Positions 13,301 through 23,894 of a stretch of 64,000 nucleotides of DNA are shown here, in pieces. Position 1 is the first letter of the stretch; every line of letters begins with the position of its first letter. The translations under genes were made by a program, and so were the position numbers. The notes beneath the pieces are model-generated. The model was not told the DNA's origin. It saw nothing but the letters and a program-made list of their open reading frames with translations, and ran no database searches. The stretch is taken from positions 91,347,720 to 91,411,719 of the forward strand of contig OX457027.1 in assembly GCA_949752745.1 (NCBI GenBank). The letters are read 5' to 3'. This DNA is from Protula sp. h YS-2021 (lineage: Eukaryota; Annelida; Polychaeta; Sabellida; Serpulidae).

Positions 13301-15660
13301 CGCTTTAAAAGTACAGGAATCAATTCTGTGACCCGAAAATATGATAAATATGATATTTTTCGGATGGGCGATAATAGGGAATATTGGTCGATGCTGCAAG
13401 AAAGTTGTAATTTTCGCTCTAAATGTGCAGGAAACAATTCTAGGACCCGAAAATATGATAAATATAATATTTTTCGGGTGGGCGATAATAGGGAACATTT
13501 TGCGATAGTGTAAGAAAGCTGTAATTTTCGCTTTAAAATTGCAGGAATCAATTCTGTGACCCGAAAATATGATAAATGTGATATTTTACGGGTGGGCGAT
13601 AACAGGGAATAATGGGCGATAAAGCAAGAAAGTTGTAATTTTCGCTTTAAAAGTGCAGGAAACAATTCAAGGACCCGAAAATATGATAAATATAATATTT
13701 TTCGGGTGGGCGATAATAGGAAACATTGGGCGATAATGTAAGAAAGTTTTAATTTTCGCTTTAAAAGAGCAGGAATCAATTCTATAACCCGAAAATATGA
13801 TATTTTTCGGATGGGCGATAATAGGGAACATTGGGCGATAGTGCAAGAAAGTTGTAATTTTCGCTTTAAAAGTGCAGGGATCAATTCTATGTTCCGAAAA
13901 ACTGATAAATATGATATTTTTTGGATGGGCGATAATAGGGAACATTGGGCGATAATGCAAGAAAGTTGTAATTTTCGCTTTAAAAGTGCAGGAATCAATT
14001 CTATGACCCGAAAATATGATAAATGTGATATTTTTCGGGTGGGCGATAATAGGGAATATTGGGCGATAATGTAAGAAAATTGTAATTTTCGCTTTAAACG
14101 TGCAGGAATCAATTCTGTGACCCTAAAATATGATAAATATGATATTTTTTCGGATGGTCGATAATAGGGAACATTGGGCGATAGTGCAAAGAAGTTGTAA
14201 TTTTCGCTTTAAAAGTGCAGAAAACAATTCTATGACTACAAAATATGATAAATGTGATATTTTTCGGGTGGGCGATAATAGGGAACATTGGGCGATAATG
14301 TAAGAAAGTTGTAATTTTCGCTTTAAAAGTGCAATAATCCATTCTATGACCCGAAAATATGATAAATATGATATTTTTCGTGTCGGCGATAATAGGGAAC
14401 ATTGGGCGATAATGCAAGAAAGTTGTAATTTTCGCTTTAAAAGTGCAGGAATCAATTCTATGACCCGAAAATATGATAAATGTGATAGTTTTCGGGTTGG
14501 CGATAATAGGGAATATTGGGCGATAATGCAAGAAAGTTGTAATTTTCGCTTTAAAAGTGCAGGGATCAATTCTATGTCCCGAAAATATGATAAATATGAT
14601 ATTTTTTGGATGGGCGATAATAGGGAACATTGGGCGATAATGCAAGAAAGTTGTAATTTTCGCTTTAAAAGTGCAGGAATGAATTCTATGACCCGAAAAT
14701 ATGATAAATGTGATATTTTTCGGGTGGGCGATATTAAGGAACATTTTGCGAAAATGTAAGAAAGTTGTAATTTTCGCTTTAAAAGTGCAGGAATCAATTC
14801 TGTGACCCGAAAATATGATAAATATGATATGTTTCGTGTGGGCGATAATAGGGAGCATTGGGCGATAATGCAAGAAAGTTGTAATTTTCGCTTAAAAAGT
14901 GCAGGAATCAATTCTATGACCCGAAAATATGATAAATGTGATATTTTTCGGGTGGGCGATTATAGGGAACATTGGGCGATAATGTAAGAAAGTTGTAATT
15001 TTCGCTTTAAAAGTACAGGAATCAATTCTGTGACCCGAAAATATGATAAATATGATATTTTTCGGATGGGCGATAATAGGGAATATTGGTCGATGCTGCA
15101 AGAAAGTTGTAATTTTCGCTTTAAATGTGCAGGAAACAATTCTAGGACCCGAAAATATGATAAATATAATATTTTTCGGGTGGGCGATATTAAGGAACAT
15201 TTTGCGATAATGCAAGAAAGTTGTAATTTTCGCTTTAAAAGTGCAGGGATAAATTCTATGACCTGAAAATATGATAAATGTGATATTTTTCGGGTATTCG
15301 ATAATAGGGAATATTGGGCGATAATGCAAGAAAATTGTAATTTTCGCTTTAAAAGTACAGGAATCAATTCTATGTCCCGAAAATATGATAAATATAATAT
15401 TTTTCGGGTGGGCGATAATAGGGAACATTGGGCGATAATGCAAGATAGTTGTAATTTTCGCTTTTAAAGTGCAGGAAACAATTCTAGGACCCGAAAATAT
15501 GATAAATATAATATTTTTTCGGGAAGGCGATAATAGGGAACATTGGGCGATAATGTAAGAAAGTTGTAATTTTCGCTTTAAAAGTGCAGGAAGCAATTAT
15601 ATGACCCGACAATATGATAAATGTGATATTTTTCGGGTGGTCGATAGCCTCTTTTTCATT
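10390..15660. repeat. 114-bp satellite array, about 46 copies
   Basis: The unit carries GGGCGATAATAGGGAA, GCAAGAAAGTTGTAATTTTC, GCTTTAAAAGTGCAGG, AATCAATTCTATGACCCG and AAAATATGATAAATGTGAT. Successive landmarks at 12081, 12195 and 12309 are exactly 114 bases apart. Because 114 is 38 codons, long open frames run on both strands and in several frames (up to hundreds of residues), but these are artefacts of a stop-free unit and there is no start, intron or domain logic. Variants alternate (AAATGTGATATT, AAATATAATATT, AAATATGATATT), and a marker variant (CGTGTCGGCG) recurs at 12221 and 13133, eight units apart. The array stops at about 15655. Confidence 0.97.
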
Positions 15661-15699
15661 TTTCCCACGCAAATTAAAATTAATTAGGGTCCACATATT

Positions 15700-16030
15700 T
15701 TTGACGAACCCCCCGCTTTGAAGTTTACCAGGGCATTTGAAGTACGCCTGTCAGGGTAGACTATCCACGGTCTGGATATACCTCACCCGATCATTTATCG
15801 ATTTTTAATTAAACGCTGGCCTAGTACCACCCTGGATAGGAATCCACGTTTAAGTAATCGTATGCAACAAAAGGCTCGAGATAAGTGCATATAAGAAAGG
15901 ACGTTATTTAAATTTTGGAGTTCTACTTTTCTTTGATATCAGTTAAATTGGAGAAAAATTCCTGTTTTTACATATATATTTTTATTTGACAAATATCGTA
16001 CCGTGTTCTGGATAGGATGTTCTAAATCTG
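15700..16030. other. Unannotated AT-rich spacer
   Basis: It separates the satellite from the following minisatellite. I see no gene, RNA or repeat in it. Confidence 0.5.
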
Positions 16031-16039
16031 TATGCACAT

Positions 16040-16960
16040 TTTAATACTCAACACAACACAAGTAAATAAACATGCGCATTGATCCGAAATAAGAACCGCA
16101 CATCAACGCAAGGTAAATAAACATGCGCACTGATCCGAAATGCAAACCGCACATCAACGCAAGTTAAATAAACATGCGCACTGGTCCGTAAAAAGAACCG
16201 CACATCAACACAATGTAACTAAACATGCGCACTGATCCGAAATAAGAACCGCACATCAACACAAGTAAATAAACATGCACACTGATCCGAAATGCCAACC
16301 TTACATCAACGCAAGTTAAATAAACATGCGCACTGGTCCGAAATTCGAACCGCGCATCAACGCCACTTAAATAAACGTGTGGAGTGGTTCGAAATGTGAA
16401 CCACGCGCCAACGCAAGTTAAACAAACATTTTTACTGGTCCAGAATAAGAACCGCGCATCAATGCAAGTTCAATAAACGTGCGCACTGGTCCGATATTCG
16501 AACCGCGCGTCAACGCAAGTTAAATAAATATGCGCAATGGCCCGAAATTCGAACTGCTCATCAACGCAAGTTGAATAAACATGCGCACTGGTCCAAAATG
16601 CAAACCGCGCACCAACGCAAGTTAAATAAACATATACACACGTCCAAAATAAGCACCGTGCAAGTTAGATAAACATGCAAACTCTTCCGAAATGCAAACC
16701 GCGCATCAAGACAACCTAAGGAAACTTGTACACTTGTCCAAAATAAGAACGAAAGTAATATAAACATGCGCATTGGTCTGGAATAAGAACCGCGCATTAA
16801 TCTTTATTAAGTTAAATAAACATGTGCACTGTTCCAAAATGAGAGCCGCGCATCAACGCAAATTAAATAAACATGCGCACTTGTCTGAATTAGAACCGCG
16901 CATTGAGGCAAGTTACATAAATATGCGCACTGGTCCGAAATGCGAGCGTTGTTTGAAGGT
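16040..16960. repeat. ~50-bp minisatellite, about 18 degenerate copies
   Basis: The unit reads roughly AAGTTAAATAAACATGCGCA, CTGGTCCGAAAT and GCGAACCGCGCATCAACGC. Spacing is 46-52 bases, with substitutions in every copy, so it is older than the adjacent satellite. Short Cys/His-rich open frames on the minus strand come from the repeat itself. Confidence 0.9.
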
Positions 16961-16969
16961 ATCTATGGC

Positions 16970-18428
16970 AAACTATCCAGTCTACCAGATATACAAAAAA
17001 TCTGTTCCCCATTTTTCTGGGAAAGAAATCTTTGTATGCATTTATCGGTCTATGTTCTGGTCCGGTGCTAAATTAATTATTGAGCTAGCTCTTTGCCGTC
17101 TCATCTTTTGAAGCTTGATATTTCAGGGAAATTCCTTCGCTCATGCACGCTGGAATGGGTCTTATTGCGTTTCGTAAGCTGGGACTTTGTCCTTGGACAA
17201 ACTTGTTCTTCATTTCCGTTGAAAATGTATTTTTGATTTTTTAAATTTCTGACTTTTATGTGTTTTTTTTTTGCGATATTGTTGCGATATCTCCGAAACA
17301 GTTTGTTGGATTAGGCTGAAACGTGGCAAGAAGAGCCCACATATAGTGCAAATGTTTACTGCAAAGTTTTTCTTCATTTTCTATGAAAAAGGTATTTTTG
17401 GCGATTTTTACATTTTTTGGGCTCGCCAATGTTGTACTTTTAAGCAAGGGATTTTTTCCACGTGACTGATTGGGGCGGAGAGACATATCCGTTTTTTGTT
17501 TTAACAAAAACACTGGCCAGTCTAGCTGGTGGATGGATTCGTTTGAAATTTTACCCAGGGGTGGTAAACCCTTGTGCAGTGCAGTGACCAGGAATTTTTT
17601 AAATATGACAGAAATTGACAAAATGGTGAGTTTTTAAACATTTGCAAAGTGTGTTTTTGGAGTTGGCATATGCTGGAGTCAGTCTCATGCGCCTAGAGCA
17701 TTTATTAGTGGATGGATTCGTTTGAAATTTTACCCAGGGTGGTTTCTTTTGTTTTAAATGCTTTTAATTTTTAAGAACCACCTAGTTAGCCCTCAATTTA
17801 TTGAGGTTAGCAGTGTTGAGGGGGAAGAATGTTCAGCAGGTTCCTGTGTCAGTGGTACCTATTCATTCTGAGTAATTCAAAGCATTATTCCCTAGAATCA
17901 TTTAACACCCATAATTTACTTGTAGTAAAATATGTCCCTGGTGTACTTTTTTGTTATTTTTTCTTCACAAATATACATTTGGAAAATTACGTGTAGTCTC
18001 AATGGATAGATTGCTTTATAGAAGTTTTCACTTTTTTATCTACCCATTTTTTAATACAAAACATGTCAACATGTTTTTTAATACAAAACACAAAGCATGG
18101 CTGCTAGTGTACAAATAAATCTGGAATGACACGCTGTTTTCACACTTCGCGAATGATAAAATCAGTGGCTGCCTGCTTTGCTGATGAACTTGGTGAGGTG
18201 TGCACACCAAAACAACTTACAGTCACGATCCTTGCTCATTGCTTTGGGGAAGGATGGATTCCGTGGAAGCTTCCTTATGGTTGGGGTTGCGGGGGGGGGG
18301 GGGGGCAGATTTGTATGCTGTTGGAGAATTTATGTGAAACCATGTGTACGGGGAGAAAAGCTAACGGCTGGCCTGTTCCTCTTTTCAGCGGCATGTAATC
18401 CACAGATACTACACGCGAGTGAGCGATA
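16970..18428. other. Upstream region of the ANKS6-like gene
   Basis: No gene is recognised before 18429. A copy of the 8.4-kb dispersed repeat lies at 17.52-17.76 kb. A polypyrimidine-AG (CTTTTCAG ending at 18388) lies 40 bases before the proposed start codon and could be the acceptor of a 5' UTR intron. A poly-G run is at about 18290-18305. Confidence 0.45.
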
Positions 18429-21400
18429 ATGGAGAAAGTGAGGCAGCTACTTGCTGCATGCGAGGATGGGGATCAGACTACCGTACAGGTGCGTCTTGTC
18501 ACACGACTCTAGAGTTTCTTATCACAGGACGGCTAAGCGTGCATCATGTAACAGATAGTCTTGTGTCACGTGACAGGTGAAGTTATAGGATATGACAACG
18601 ATTCGGTCAGGGTTATGTGAAAAAGTTCAAGTTTATGTCCTCGCAGATTTTCTTTTTAAACTATGGCAGAATTTCAGGTGAAATGAACAAGCATTACCTG
18701 TTCCTGTATGAAAGCTCATGCCTGAAATGCCCACATTTTCTTGCTGCTGTTTACTTGCAGGCAGTGCTCGATGCGGGTCTGGACGTGAACGCGGTGGACG
18801 ATGAAGACACTACGGCGCTGCAGGTAGCCTCATCCAATGGCCACGAGCATCTGGTCAGGTAAGACACCCCGTAAATTCCAGGTAAGTTTTCGTATCTTAC
18901 GGGGTTAGGTAGGTAACCTCATCTGACGGCCACGAGCATTTCTACAGCTAAGGACACCACGGCGCTGCAAGTAGCCTCATGCAATGGCTTCAAGCATCTC
19001 GTGTTTTTCGTATCTTAAGGACTATGCGGAGGATTGTGCTATTGAATGAAAGTTGTGGAGTGTTGGTATCTTAATTTGTTCTAGTTGTTGTAACTAGCTT
19101 TGAAAATTATTAAGAGCATTAGCTTCTTTTCGTGTGACCTTGATGTGACCTTTGTCCCCGTTGGCAGGCTGCTATTGATGAGGGGAGCGGCGCTGGATCA
19201 GGCTAACGCGCTGGGCTGGACCCCGCTGCTGCTGGCGTCACGCCACGGTCACGTGACCGTCGTCAACCTGCTGTTGCAGAACCAGGCGGACGTGAATGCG
19301 GAGACGAAGCTCGCGGCCAGCGCGCTCACCCTCGCCGCCAGAGGAGGTCACCTGCAGGTCATTTGCTTTACTCTCGTTTAAGTGTAGACCGTCGGTGAAG
19401 TACGTGAGCAAAACAAAAAGAAAGTAAATATAAATAAAACAAATAAATAAAATAATAATAATAAAATAAATAAAGAAATCAAAATTAAAAAAAATAAATA
19501 AAAAACTTTGTGCCACCACTCTCTTCCATTCCCCCTTGTGTGCAAAGTTTGGGACATCATCCATGTTCTATAAACTTATTGAACAGTAAGCTCCCGTCCC
19601 TCCTTCTCCATCTTCAACGTCAACCCTTCGTTCGCACATATTTGGTAGACTATTCTCATCAGACACTCGGAAAGCAAGTTGGCTTTACACATATTGTTGT
19701 TCTGCTTTTGTATGTTGAGGTAAATGTTTTCATGCAGAAAAAAATTAGCTGAGAACAAACCATGAAAAGGTGCAGTTTGTGGTTGATCGTTTCGTTGAAC
19801 AAAGATTATGTGCTCAAAATAAGAGATTTATGTTGCCACTCTTTATATTTCGAGTGTGTAAGAAATTCGAATACAGATAAATATGAATATCGAGCAGTAC
19901 CGGTATTCCTTGAGAGAGTACTGTACAGCGGTATATGTACCGCGTTGTACCGCAGTATCGGTAAAAACCGCCATCCTGCCGTCATGTGCAGCTGTGTACT
20001 TCGACGGCTGTGGTCGTAGCCATGCATCGCGGAAATTTATGCAGTGCTTTGTTTTAGGTGTATAAGGTTTTGTTTTGTTGACACACAAGCGTTGTGCTGC
20101 CGCTGGGCGAGATGCTGTGTTGTCGCTATATGGTGCGTGTGTTGTGTTGTGTTGTTGCTATGCGAGGCGTTGTGTTGTCGCTATATGGTGCGGTGTGTTG
20201 TCGCTGTACAAGGCGCTGTGTTGTGGCTATGTTAGGCGATGTGTTATGGCTATTTGAAGCGTTGTACTGTGGCAATACAATGCGTTGTGTTGTCGCTGTT
20301 TGGCAGGTGTGCAAAGCGCTGATCGAGGCGGGCATCGACCTCAGCCCGTCCACACGCATCGGCACGGCTACGTGTGAGTTCACGGCGCTGATGACGGCCG
20401 CCCACCACGGCCATGACGCCGTGGTCCGCTACCTCATCGACCGAGGCTTTGACCTCAACTACAGGTGAGTCCCGCCCACTCGCCCCGCCCCCGTGACGTC
20501 ATGAAGGCGGCCCACCACGGCCATGACGCCGTGGTCCGCTACCTCATCGATCGAGGCTTTGACCTCAACTACAGGTGAGTCCCGCCCACTCGCCCCACCC
20601 TCGTGACGTCATGACGGCCGCCCACCACGGTCAGGACGCCGTCGTTCGCTACCTCATCGATCGAGGCTTTGACCTCAACTACAGATGAGTCCCGCCCACT
20701 CGCCCCGCCCCCGTGACGTCATGACGGCGGCCCACCACGGCCATGACGCCGTGGTCTTCTACCTCATCGACCGAGGCTTTGACCTCAACTACAGGTGAGT
20801 CCCGCCCACTCGCCCCGCCCCCGCGACGTCATGACGGCGGCCCACCACGGCCATGACGCCGTGGTCCGCTACCTCATCGACCGAGGCTTTGACCTCAACT
20901 ACAGGTGAGTCCCGCCCACTCGCCCCGCCCCCGCGACGTCATGACGGCGGCCCACCACGGCCATGACGCCGTGGTCCGCTACCTCATCGACCGAGGCTTT
21001 GACCTCAACTACAGGTGAGTCCCGCCCACTCGCCCCGCCCCCGTGACGTCATGACGGCGGCCCACCACGGACATGACGCCGTGGTCCGCTACCTCATCGA
21101 CCGAGGCTTTGACCTCAACTACAGGTGAGTCCCGCCCACTCGCCCCGCCCCCGTGACGTCATGACGGCGGCCCTCCACGGCCATGACGCCGTCGTTCGCT
21201 ACCTCATCGATCGAGGCTTTGACCTCAACTACAGGTGAGTCCAGCCCACTCGCCCCGCCCCCGTCACGTCATGAAGGAGGCCCACCACGGACATGATGCT
21301 GTCGTTCGCTACCTCATCGATCGAGGCTTTGACCTCAACTACAGGTGAGTCCCGCCCACTCGCCCCGCCCCCGTGACGTCATGACGGAGGCCCACCACGG

Positions 21401-23312
21401 CCACGACGCCGTCGTTCGCTACCTCATCGACCGAGGCTTTGACCTCAACCACAGGTGAGTCCCGCCCACTCGCCCCGCCCCCGTGACGTCATGACGGCGG
21501 CCCACCACGGCCATGACGCCGTGGTCCGTTCCCTCAGCGATCGAGGCTTTGACCTCAACTACAGGTGAGTCACGCCCACTCGCCCCGCCCCGTGACGTCA
21601 TGAAGGCGGCCCACCACGGCCATGATGCTGTCGTTCGCTACCTCATCGACCGAGGCTTTGACCTCAACTACAGGTGAGTCCCGCCCACTCGCCCCGCCCC
21701 CGTGACGTCATGAAGGCGGCCCACCACGGCCATGATGCTGTCGTTCGCTACCTCATCGACCGAGGCTTTGACCTCAACTACAGGTGAGTCCCGCCCACTC
21801 GCCCCGCCCCCGTGACGTCATGAAGGCGGCCCACCTCGGCCATGATGCTGTAGTTCGCTACCTCATCGACCGAGGCTTTGACCTCAACTACAGGTGAGTC
21901 CAGCCCACTCGCCCCGCCCCCGTGACGTCATGAAGGCGGCCCACCACGGCCATGATGCTGTCGTTCGCTACCTCATCGACCGAGGCTTTGACCTCAACTA
22001 CAGGTGAGTCCCGCCCACTCGCCCCGCCCCCGTGACGTCATGAAGGCGGCCCACCACGGCCATGATGCTGTCGTTCGCTACCTCATCGACCGAGGCTTTG
22101 ACCTCAACTACAGGTGAGTCCAGCCCGCTCGCCCCGCCCTCGTGACGTCATGACGGCCACCCCGCCCATGAGTTTAGTGGGTGACACAAGTATCTAAAGG
22201 GATAGGATGAGGAGTGGGTTAGGGTTTTGGGTCTCTTAGTATGACAGTAAATGGTGACATAACGAACGCAAGGAAGGGGCAGGAGTGGTCAGAAGTTCTC
22301 GAGATGTTGTGTTGTGAATGCTCCGGAACTATCGCTGCTCGAAATCGAGTTCGGTTGATTGAGTGGCAAAATATATGTCGTATTAACAAGGGTTTCATAA
22401 CATGGTAACTGAATGTTGAGTCTGGTACCACAGTGCTGTGCAGTATTGAGTACGCAAAGATTTCTTTGTAAACAACTAATTGAAGCTTCTGCAGACGTAT
22501 TTATTTGACAATTGGCAGATATTGACTTATTTTAACCAGTAATTTATTGATCTGGGAATTCTCCAATGAAATCACAACACTTAACCAAGTCATGTTACAA
22601 TTTCAGTTGGTTTTGGATGGTGGGGCTTTGCGGTTCAGTTTTATGAGCCTTTGTAGTTCTGATTGAGAGGAACACAAAACTTTAGCACACTGTTGGCTGT
22701 TCTTAAGTGCAGTAAGCCTATTCACTCTGAGTGATGAAAACTTCATTCTTTTCGTAAATTGTGTTTATTATATAAAACAACATTTAGGAAAAGTCAGCCA
22801 TATCCAAGCCAAAATGTACGGATCTGGGTGTAGCTACGAGAGGGTGGGGTAGAAAGGGCTTAATGCCTACATATATATAACTTTGTAGGGGGACGGGAAG
22901 CTCTGCACTCTACATTCTGAATCCGCACGCTAAATATCGGAAATTTTTCTGTATTTATGAACTCTAAAATAAATAATAATTATTTATTAATAAATAAATA
23001 AAATAGAGGTAAATAATAAGTATTAAAAATGAATAACTTGAACATAAAAATACAAACCTTCTTTCGGTCATGAGTAATGTATCTTTGACGTAGTGATGTC
23101 GGTTGCCAGGACGCCATCTAGCGGCATGAACGCGCTGATGCTGGCGGCACTGAATGGCCACATGGCCACGTCACAGATCCTCATCGAGCGCGGCGCCGAC
23201 CCGAACCTGACCAACTGCAACAACTCCACGCCGTTGCTGATAGCCGAGCTGAGCAAGAAGCGCGAGGTGAAGGGTTACCTGGACCGGAAGACGACCAACA
23301 AGCCCAAGCAAG
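18429..23312 (+). CDS. ANKS6: ANKS6-like ankyrin-repeat protein, 5' portion (five exons)
   Basis: Proposed exons are 18429-18488, 18761-18858, 19168-19357, 20307-20464 and 23110-23312, all with GT-AG junctions and matching phases (0, 2, 0, 2, then 1). The start MEKVRQLLAACEDGD resembles the N-terminus of vertebrate ANKS6. Ankyrin repeats follow: TALQVASSNGHEHLVR, TPLLLASRHGHVTVVNLLL, SALTLAARGGHLQ, TALMTAAHHGHDAVVRYLI and NALMLAALNGHMATSQILI. The segment VKGYLDRKTTNKPK closely resembles the YLDPLTTVRPK segment after the first ankyrin block of human ANKS6. Vertebrate ANKS6 works in the inversin compartment of cilia with INVS, NPHP3 and NEK8. No further ankyrin exons or SAM domain are found before the next gene, so the model is 3'-incomplete. 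The last donor (GTCGGA) is weak, so that boundary is tentative. An ANKS3-like or other ankyrin gene is a less likely alternative. Confidence 0.8.
18905..19005 (+). pseudogene. Decayed duplicates of ANKS6-like exon 2 in intron 2
   Basis: Two fragments of exon 2 lie just downstream of its donor: AACCTCATCTGACGGCCACG near 18915, and GACACCACGGCGCTGCAAGT followed by AGCCTCATGCAATGGC near 18952. They match the exon text for TTALQVASSNGHEH with changes. The second copy has no donor, so it is probably not an exon. Confidence 0.75.
20085..20306 (+). repeat. ~28-bp TG-rich repeat running into the exon 4 acceptor of the ANKS6-like gene
   Basis: Degenerate units such as GCGTTGTGTTGTCGCTATAT and GCGCTGTGTTGTGGCTATGT repeat about eight times. 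The last unit ends in TTGGCAG, the acceptor of exon 4 at 20306, so the branch and polypyrimidine region is itself a repeat unit. Confidence 0.8.
20391..22160 (+). repeat. 110-bp array of exon 4 end + 5' splice site + intron start, 16 copies
   Basis: Unit starts fall at 20391, 20501, 20611 and on by 110 to 21491, then 21600, 21710, 21820, 21930 and 22040, with a partial unit at 22150. The first unit is the genuine 3' half of exon 4. Each unit holds the coding text for AAHHGHDAVVRYLIDRGFDL, the junction CTACAG|GTGAGT, a C-rich GC-box stretch (CCGCCCACTCGCCCCGCCCC) and mostly TGACGTCA. Reading past the first donor gives an immediate stop (AGG TGA), and 110 is not a multiple of three, so the later copies are intronic and not extra ankyrin repeats. 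Confidence 0.95.
22161..23109 (+). other. Remainder of intron 4 of the ANKS6-like gene
   Basis: AT-rich intron sequence with a run of TAAATAAT repeats near 22965-23010. It ends in GGTTGCCAG, the acceptor for exon 5. No other feature is recognised. Confidence 0.6.
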
Positions 23313-23694
23313 GTCGGAGTTGGCGGGGGGGGGGGGAGGGGGAGGGAAGGACTGTGTCTAAAGAGAGGGCATGTCGTGGTTCGATGTGTTATCCAAGGTT
23401 TTGAAAATGTCGCATGGAAATTTCGGGCATGCGTACATTATGTGACAAGGTCACACCGGAATAGCGCCAATTGTGTCTGAATTTGTCCTGATATATTCAG
23501 GCAACAACTAGTTCTGCCGCCGTATCCACGAAAGTCATCTCTTTGGTTTAACGGATTTAGTTAACCTTTTGGGTTTAACTTTGGGGTATAGGGCGGCTTG
23601 GTTATCAACAAGTTCTTGAATATCGTTGTGTGGTTTCGGGAAAGAATGGGGGGGGGGGGGCGCGGGGGGAGGGGGTGATTAGTTCAATACGGAT

Positions 23695-23894
23695 NNNNNN
23701 NNNNNNNNNNNNNNNNNNNNNNNNNNNNNNNNNNNNNNNNNNNNNNNNNNNNNNNNNNNNNNNNNNNNNNNNNNNNNNNNNNNNNNNNNNNNNNNNNNNN
23801 NNNNNNNNNNNNNNNNNNNNNNNNNNNNNNNNNNNNNNNNNNNNNNNNNNNNNNNNNNNNNNNNNNNNNNNNNNNNNNNNNNNNNNNNNNNNNN
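23695..23894. other. Assembly gap (200 N)
   Basis: An exact 200-base run of N flanked by G-rich sequence (poly-G at 23647-23672). The missing exons of the ANKS6-like gene could lie in it only if the gap is much larger than written. Confidence 1.

Noticed and set aside
10386..15596. Long open frames (up to several hundred residues) on the minus strand with a 38-residue repeat
   Set aside because: They come from a 114-bp (38-codon) satellite without stops in several frames on both strands. No start context, introns or known domain.
10390..15660. CRISPR-like array
   Set aside because: There are no unique spacers; the whole 114-bp unit repeats. The DNA is eukaryotic.
20501..22150. Extra ankyrin-repeat exons in tandem
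   Set aside because: Each copy has a donor but no clear acceptor, the period is not a multiple of three, and an in-frame stop occurs at the first junction.
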